Of a stretch of DNA of 26,267 nucleotides, positions 23,472 through 26,267 are shown in pieces (positions within the stretch are counted from its first letter, which is position 1; every line of letters begins with the position of its first letter). The DNA lies in assembly GCA_910577295.1 (NCBI GenBank), contig CAJTLS010000033.1:1-26267 (forward strand), in the 5' to 3' direction. A program made the translations under genes and the position numbers. A model generated the notes under the pieces. The model made no database searches. It was not told where the DNA came from and saw nothing but the letters and a program-made list of their open reading frames with translations. The DNA is from an uncultured Eubacterium sp. (GTDB lineage: Bacteria > Bacillota > Clostridia > Lachnospirales > Lachnospiraceae).

Positions 23472-23498
23472 AAGTGAAAAAAGGGGCTTTTTTCACTT
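23472..23498. repeat. Perfect 11-bp inverted repeat between divergent promoters
   Basis: AAGTGAAAAAA (23472-23482) and TTTTTTCACTT (23488-23498) around GGGGC. It sits just upstream of the extended -10 box of the rightward operon and 24 bp behind the leftward recombinase -35 box. An operator shared by both directions is the likeliest role; a transcription terminator is less so since neither flanking gene ends there. Confidence 0.55.
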
Positions 23499-23507
23499 GG
23501 CTAAAAG

Positions 23508-23516
23508 TGTTATACT
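23508..23516 (+). promoter_or_regulatory. Extended -10 promoter of small-gene operon
   Basis: TGTTATACT (TG, one base, TATACT) at 23508-23516 with only a T-rich -35 region formed by the palindrome arm. It would drive the leader ORF and the 69- and 140-residue proteins. Confidence 0.45.
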
Positions 23517-23554
23517 AATGTCAATTGAGAAATAAGAAAAGCGGAGGGGCGACA

Positions 23555-23617
23555 TTGAAATTATCCAAGGTCTGTTTTTTTACTTTTATAAGGGAGGAAT
23601 ATGTATGTATGGTTTAA
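23555..23617 (+). CDS. Possible 20-residue leader peptide
   Basis: A TTG start lies 7 bp after a strong GGAGGGG site and opens a 20-codon frame (MKLSKVCFFTFIREEYVCMV) ending at TAA 23615-23617. It overlaps the start of the 69-residue gene (23605) in another frame, so its translation could couple to or block that start. There is no independent support beyond the ribosome site. Confidence 0.3.
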   Translation: MKLSKVCFFTFIREEYVCMV

Positions 23618-23814
23618 AGTCACCAACATATAGAAGTTACACACAAAAATTGATTCCAGAAGATAACGCAAGAAAGGTAATAAAGAATTTTAATGTTACC
23701 AAAGGAAATACTAAATTATATATTGCAAAATCGCTTTCGGACGAAGTAACTAGTGGATTACACGCATGCATGAAACAAATGTCTATACATATTATTGAAA
23801 ATTTGCATTTTTAG
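23605..23814 (+). CDS. Hypothetical 69-residue protein
   Basis: I do not recognise this protein. It is basic in its first two thirds, without a signal peptide or membrane segment: YGLKSPTYRSYTQKLIPED, a short strand-like NTKLYIAKSL, then helical SDEVTSGLHACMKQMSIHII. The ATG has GGGAGG at the right spacing. Its stop (23812-23814) overlaps the AGGAGG of the following gene, so the two are translated as a pair. The size and pairing with a membrane protein would suit an immunity, toxin or regulatory peptide, but nothing in the sequence decides. Confidence 0.6.
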   Translation: MYGLKSPTYRSYTQKLIPEDNARKVIKNFNVTKGNTKLYIAKSLSDEVTSGLHACMKQMSIHIIENLHF

Positions 23815-23825
23815 GAGGTGAATTG

Positions 23826-24248
23826 ATGCCAGAAGAAAAACGACAGAATGAATTAGAAACAGATACAGAACAAGATATTGAGCAGATGATGAATGATATA
23901 CCAGAGGATGTAAAATCAGAAATTATGGATAGTATTATGTCTGTCCATAAAACTCAGAGTATGGCGTTTCCGGCAGAAGCTCTTATAATGTCTAAAATAA
24001 ATGAGGAACATATTTCTGAATATTTGGCAGCATCAAGGGAGAATATGCAAAATTCGTATGCAGAAAAGAAACAAAATAAGATTTTTAGGGGGTTTATGAT
24101 TCTCGTTGCAATGCTATTTGTTGTTTTGGTTATTCTTTTGCTTCGGACTCAGCCGGTTATAATGGAGAAAATTATTTATATTATTTTAGGGTTTTTAGGT
24201 GGAGCAGCCGGGGGATACGGAGTTGGAAGAAATAAGGAACGAGATTAG
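23826..24248 (+). CDS. Small membrane protein with two C-terminal helices
   Basis: A 140-residue protein. The first 45 residues are very acidic (EKRQNELETDTEQDIEQMM and onward). A central amphipathic part follows, with FPAEALIMSKINEEHISEYL and SRENMQNSYAEKKQNKIFRG. Two membrane segments lie at about residues 88-106 (MILVAMLFVVLVILLL) and 115-133 (IIYIILGFLGGAAGGYGVG). This soluble-helix plus two-TM layout recalls DUF2335-type small membrane proteins, but the match is by layout only. I chose ATG 23826 over TTG 23823 for its AGGAGG spacing of 7. It forms an operon with the 69-residue gene. Confidence 0.7.
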   Translation: MPEEKRQNELETDTEQDIEQMMNDIPEDVKSEIMDSIMSVHKTQSMAFPAEALIMSKINEEHISEYLAASRENMQNSYAEKKQNKIFRGFMILVAMLFVVLVILLLRTQPVIMEKIIYIILGFLGGAAGGYGVGRNKERD

Positions 24249-24301
24249 CATTTGAAATGGAATATATTTCCGCTAGCTTAAAAGAATAATTTACCAGTAG
24301 C

Positions 24302-24347
24302 CTTTTCTGATGTATAGGTATTAATATGTATTTATACATCAGAAAGG
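24302..24347 (+). promoter_or_regulatory. Hairpin sequestering the response-regulator ribosome site
   Basis: TCTGATGTATA (24306-24316) pairs perfectly with TATACATCAGA (24333-24343), and CCTT upstream can extend the pairing into AAGGG with one mismatch. The right arm contains the AGAAAGGGA ribosome site of the gene starting at 24356, so the folded RNA would hide it. As DNA, the same repeat could be a protein operator. Confidence 0.5.
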
Positions 24348-24355
24348 GATTTTTT

Positions 24356-25074
24356 ATGATTAAAATTGCAATATGTGATGATTTGCTGCCAGTGGCAGAT
24401 TCTATCAAAAAAATGTTAGGGATGCATTGTTTTCCGACGGACATAGCAGTTGATACATTTACGTCAGGAGCGTTACTTGTTGAGCAGGCAACAAAAAAGA
24501 TATATGATATAGTTTTATTGGATATAGAATTGTCGCAGGAAGAGGCAGAGAGTGGTATTAACGGAATGATTGTTGCTAGCAAAATTAAAGAATTATATCC
24601 TGAAGTAATAATTATTTTTTTTACGGGAAATCTAGGATATGAAAGAAATTTGTTAAGCTATGAACCTTTTCGATACATTTTAAAACCTGTTGTAGCGGTA
24701 GATGTGATTGACGCTGTGGACGCTGCTATTCGACGAATTAGTAACTGGCAGAATAAATATTTTGAGATTAAGACAAAGGGCATCACAATACATACAATTT
24801 GAGGAATATTATATTGTTTTCTTCCGTCCGGCCATATATTGAGGTAAAATGTATTGATAATGATAATATGACGTTTCGGGGGAAAATGGACGATATCGAG
24901 GAACAAATCAGCCATTTAACAGATGGTTTTTTGCGTCCTAATAAAAGCTGCCTATTAAATCAGAAGTATATTATGCGTTGTACATCTCAAGATGTAACTA
25001 TGATAAACAATGAAATTGTATCAATCACCAGAAAATACAAAAAGGAGTTTATGGAGAAGCTGCATATGCTATAA
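24356..25074 (+). pseudogene. LytTR-family response regulator, frameshifted
   Basis: Two consecutive frames reconstruct one AgrA/LytR-like response regulator of about 240 residues. The receiver (residues 1-120) has CDD (residues 7-9), the phospho-accepting Asp56 in VLLDIELSQ, FFTGN and the conserved Lys in RYILKPV. The LytTR DNA-binding domain continues in the other frame from about 24799 (LFSSVRPYIEVKC, TFRGKMDD, FLRPNKSCLLNQKYI, SITRKYKKEF). The break is at CAATTTGAGG near 24796-24803, where one extra T would restore the frame, giving ...HTILRNIILF.... It could be a real inactivating deletion, a T-run slippage variant, or a sequencing error. No partner kinase is next to it. Confidence 0.8.
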
Positions 25075-25087
25075 AGACATTAGGTAG

Positions 25088-25110
25088 AAAGTGCCACAGA
25101 CGCTTTTTTA
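25088..25110 (+). terminator. Terminator after response regulator
   Basis: AAAGTG (25088-25093) and CGCTTT (25101-25106) form a 6-bp stem with one G-T pair and a 7-nt loop, followed by TTT. It is placed 14 bp after the stop. Short and modest in stability. Confidence 0.45.
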
Positions 25111-25139
25111 TTGCTCTCGGTGGGAAAATGTGCTATAGT
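25111..25139 (+). promoter_or_regulatory. Promoter directly upstream of a terminator
   Basis: TTGCTC (25111-25116), a 17-bp spacer and TATAGT (25134-25139) preceded by TG (extended -10, TGCTATAGT). The predicted start, near 25146, is within a few bases of the terminator hairpin at 25148-25186. Confidence 0.5.
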
Positions 25140-25147
25140 ATCGACAT

Positions 25148-25186
25148 GGGAAAACTATAGAGCCGCTTCTATGGCTTTCCCTTTTT
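25148..25186 (+). terminator. Intrinsic terminator
   Basis: GGGAAA (25148-25153) pairs with TTTCCC (25176-25181), and an inner TATAG/CTATG helix extends the stem. A TTTTT run follows (25182-25186). It would end any transcript begun at the promoter at 25111-25139 after roughly 40 nt, or back up the previous terminator. Confidence 0.55.
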
Positions 25187-25251
25187 CTTATGTTTAATGT
25201 AGCATATCTGCGATGAGAGTTCAAGTGTTTTCTTTGCACTTCATGGCGGCA

Positions 25252-26205
25252 TTATAGCCTGAAAGGCTGTATTTCGGATGCCTCTAAATGATTTTCAAGG
25301 TATTCAATGGCGGTTTTATAAGCAAGTGTCTGCTTACTGCCTCCCCTTACAGGAAATTCTCTTGTTATTGTTTTTCCAAAACGTACTAAATTATGGCCGT
25401 TATAGTAATGATTGTGGAAAGAATCTAAAAATTTCTTATTTTCACAATATAAATCTGCAAAAGAAGTAAACAGATTTTTATAAGGTGAGTGGTTTGGGTT
25501 TTCGCACGTTGGCTTGTATTTATCCCTGAAAACACAAAAAATGAAAAAGGCAATTTTTTCTTTGGCAGAAAGGTTTTCAAAAATATTTCCAAAAATAAGC
25601 CAATCTGGAAAACAATACGAGGCGCGGATATGCAGTTCCGTTGCGTATTCTATTATATCTTTACTTGGTGTGTGGCCCCCATCTGTTAAATAATATATTA
25701 TGCCTGATGCATCTGCTTTGGAAAGTTTATTTAACGGAATTTCTACATTACAAGAGGTTTCTTCTATCAATGCGCCTATATATTGTAACTGATTTTCTGT
25801 AGCAGCTTCTGGTGATATTGGTTCATATGTAATACTGTCTTTGTAATACCCAAGAGAACTTATTTCTTCTAAAATATTTGTAGGTTCAAGTGTTTCAATT
25901 TGTCGAGTGCGGAATCGATTAGTTTCAATAAATTTGGCAGTAAACTTATATGTACGATAATTTACAAAACCAATCCCATTTGATATGGCTTCATAACAAT
26001 TTGCGTCGGAAGCAATCCTTATATATTTCGGAGCCACATTCGTATATGTTTCTTCGAACGTAGCCGTTACTTTAGCTGTTGCAGTAAGCTCATATGGGGT
26101 TATTTTATCTGTTTCATCTTTGTGCGCGGAAATGTTACACGATTCATAAATAATCAAAACGACGATTAAGGTAATTAATAAAAATATAAAAAATCCGACA
26201 ATCAT
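25252..26205 (-). CDS. Unrecognised membrane-anchored protein
   Basis: A 317-residue protein I cannot assign to a family. One N-terminal membrane anchor spans about residues 2-20 (GFFIFLLITLIVVLIIYES), with the rest predicted soluble. An early strand-rich part (LTATAKVTATFEE, then FVNYRTYKFTAKFIETNRFR) is followed by ENQLQYIGALIEE and LSKADASGIIYYLTDGG, which recall small helical nucleic-acid or helicase accessory modules but too weakly to use. The C-terminal third (SYCFPDWLIFGNIFENLS, KEKIAFFIFCVFRDKY) is helical with conserved-looking aromatics. Its start precedes the right edge by 62 bp. It is AT-rich like the rest of the element and is presumed cargo. Coding is credible from length and from the lack of any competing frame. 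Confidence 0.65.
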   Translation of the reverse strand: MIVGFFIFLLITLIVVLIIYESCNISAHKDETDKITPYELTATAKVTATFEETYTNVAPKYIRIASDANCYEAISNGIGFVNYRTYKFTAKFIETNRFRTRQIETLEPTNILEEISSLGYYKDSITYEPISPEAATENQLQYIGALIEETSCNVEIPLNKLSKADASGIIYYLTDGGHTPSKDIIEYATELHIRASYCFPDWLIFGNIFENLSAKEKIAFFIFCVFRDKYKPTCENPNHSPYKNLFTSFADLYCENKKFLDSFHNHYYNGHNLVRFGKTITREFPVRGGSKQTLAYKTAIEYLENHLEASEIQPFRL

Positions 26206-26267
26206 GATATTATCCTCCCATAATAATCTTTGTTTTTCTCTTGTTAACTCTCTTTTTCTTACTTTTT

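Noticed and set aside
24790..24806. Programmed -1 frameshift joining the receiver and LytTR domains
   Set aside because: Codons ACA ATT TGA do not form an X XXY YYZ slippery heptamer, and no programmed shift is known for this family; deletion, slippage or read error is simpler.

Overview
The window looks like a chromosomal segment of a motile, spore-forming Clostridia (Firmicutes), most like the gut Lachnospiraceae. The signs are strong AGGAGG-type ribosome sites, low-to-moderate GC, a Lachnospiraceae-style tyrosine integrase remnant, a motility accessory factor (Maf) flagellin-glycosylation operon, and a fragment resembling a SleC-type spore cortex-lytic protein. No RNA genes, CRISPR array or complete IS element were seen.

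Layout, left to right. (1) 1-1120: a decayed tyrosine recombinase pseudogene whose stop codon lies inside a palindrome; a second, near-identical palindrome follows at 1093-1116. (2) 1157-5141: a tightly packed + strand operon for a NitT/TauT/SsuABC-type ABC importer (lipoprotein, permease, ATPase) plus an ANL-superfamily AMP-forming ligase, converging on a - strand GNAT-like acyltransferase (5160-6152). (3) 6550-10460: a membrane hybrid histidine kinase with two receiver domains, followed by an orphan family 1 solute-binding lipoprotein. (4) 10493-11981: a metallo-beta-lactamase-fold hydrolase with a clear promoter and operator palindrome, then an MmcQ/YjbR-like protein. (5) 12091-16453: a + strand operon of polysaccharide deacetylase, NeuB-type nonulosonate synthase, NeuA-type CMP-transferase and Maf flagellin glycosyltransferase. 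(6) 16456-19965: the complete dTDP-L-rhamnose operon rmlA-rmlB-rmlD-rmlC on the - strand, stopping 2 bp from the end of maf. (7) 20079-21269: a MerR regulator fused to a SAM methyltransferase. Between it and rmlA is a promoter with the 19-bp spacer and centred dyad of MerR-controlled promoters. (8) 21516-26267: the C-terminal stub of a SleC-like spore gene, cut at its 5' side by an AT-rich mobile element that begins with a large serine recombinase. The element carries a small two-gene operon, a frameshifted LytTR response regulator and an unrecognised membrane-anchored protein, and runs off the right edge.

How the parts work together. Regions 5 and 6 supply activated surface sugars (a CMP-nonulosonate for flagellin and dTDP-rhamnose for glycans). 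The operator before rmlA suggests that the MerR-methyltransferase controls rhamnose supply. The element in region 8 recalls the sigK skin element, where a serine recombinase excises to restore a sporulation gene; whether that happens here depends on sequence outside the window. Family calls are from reading motifs by eye, with no database search.
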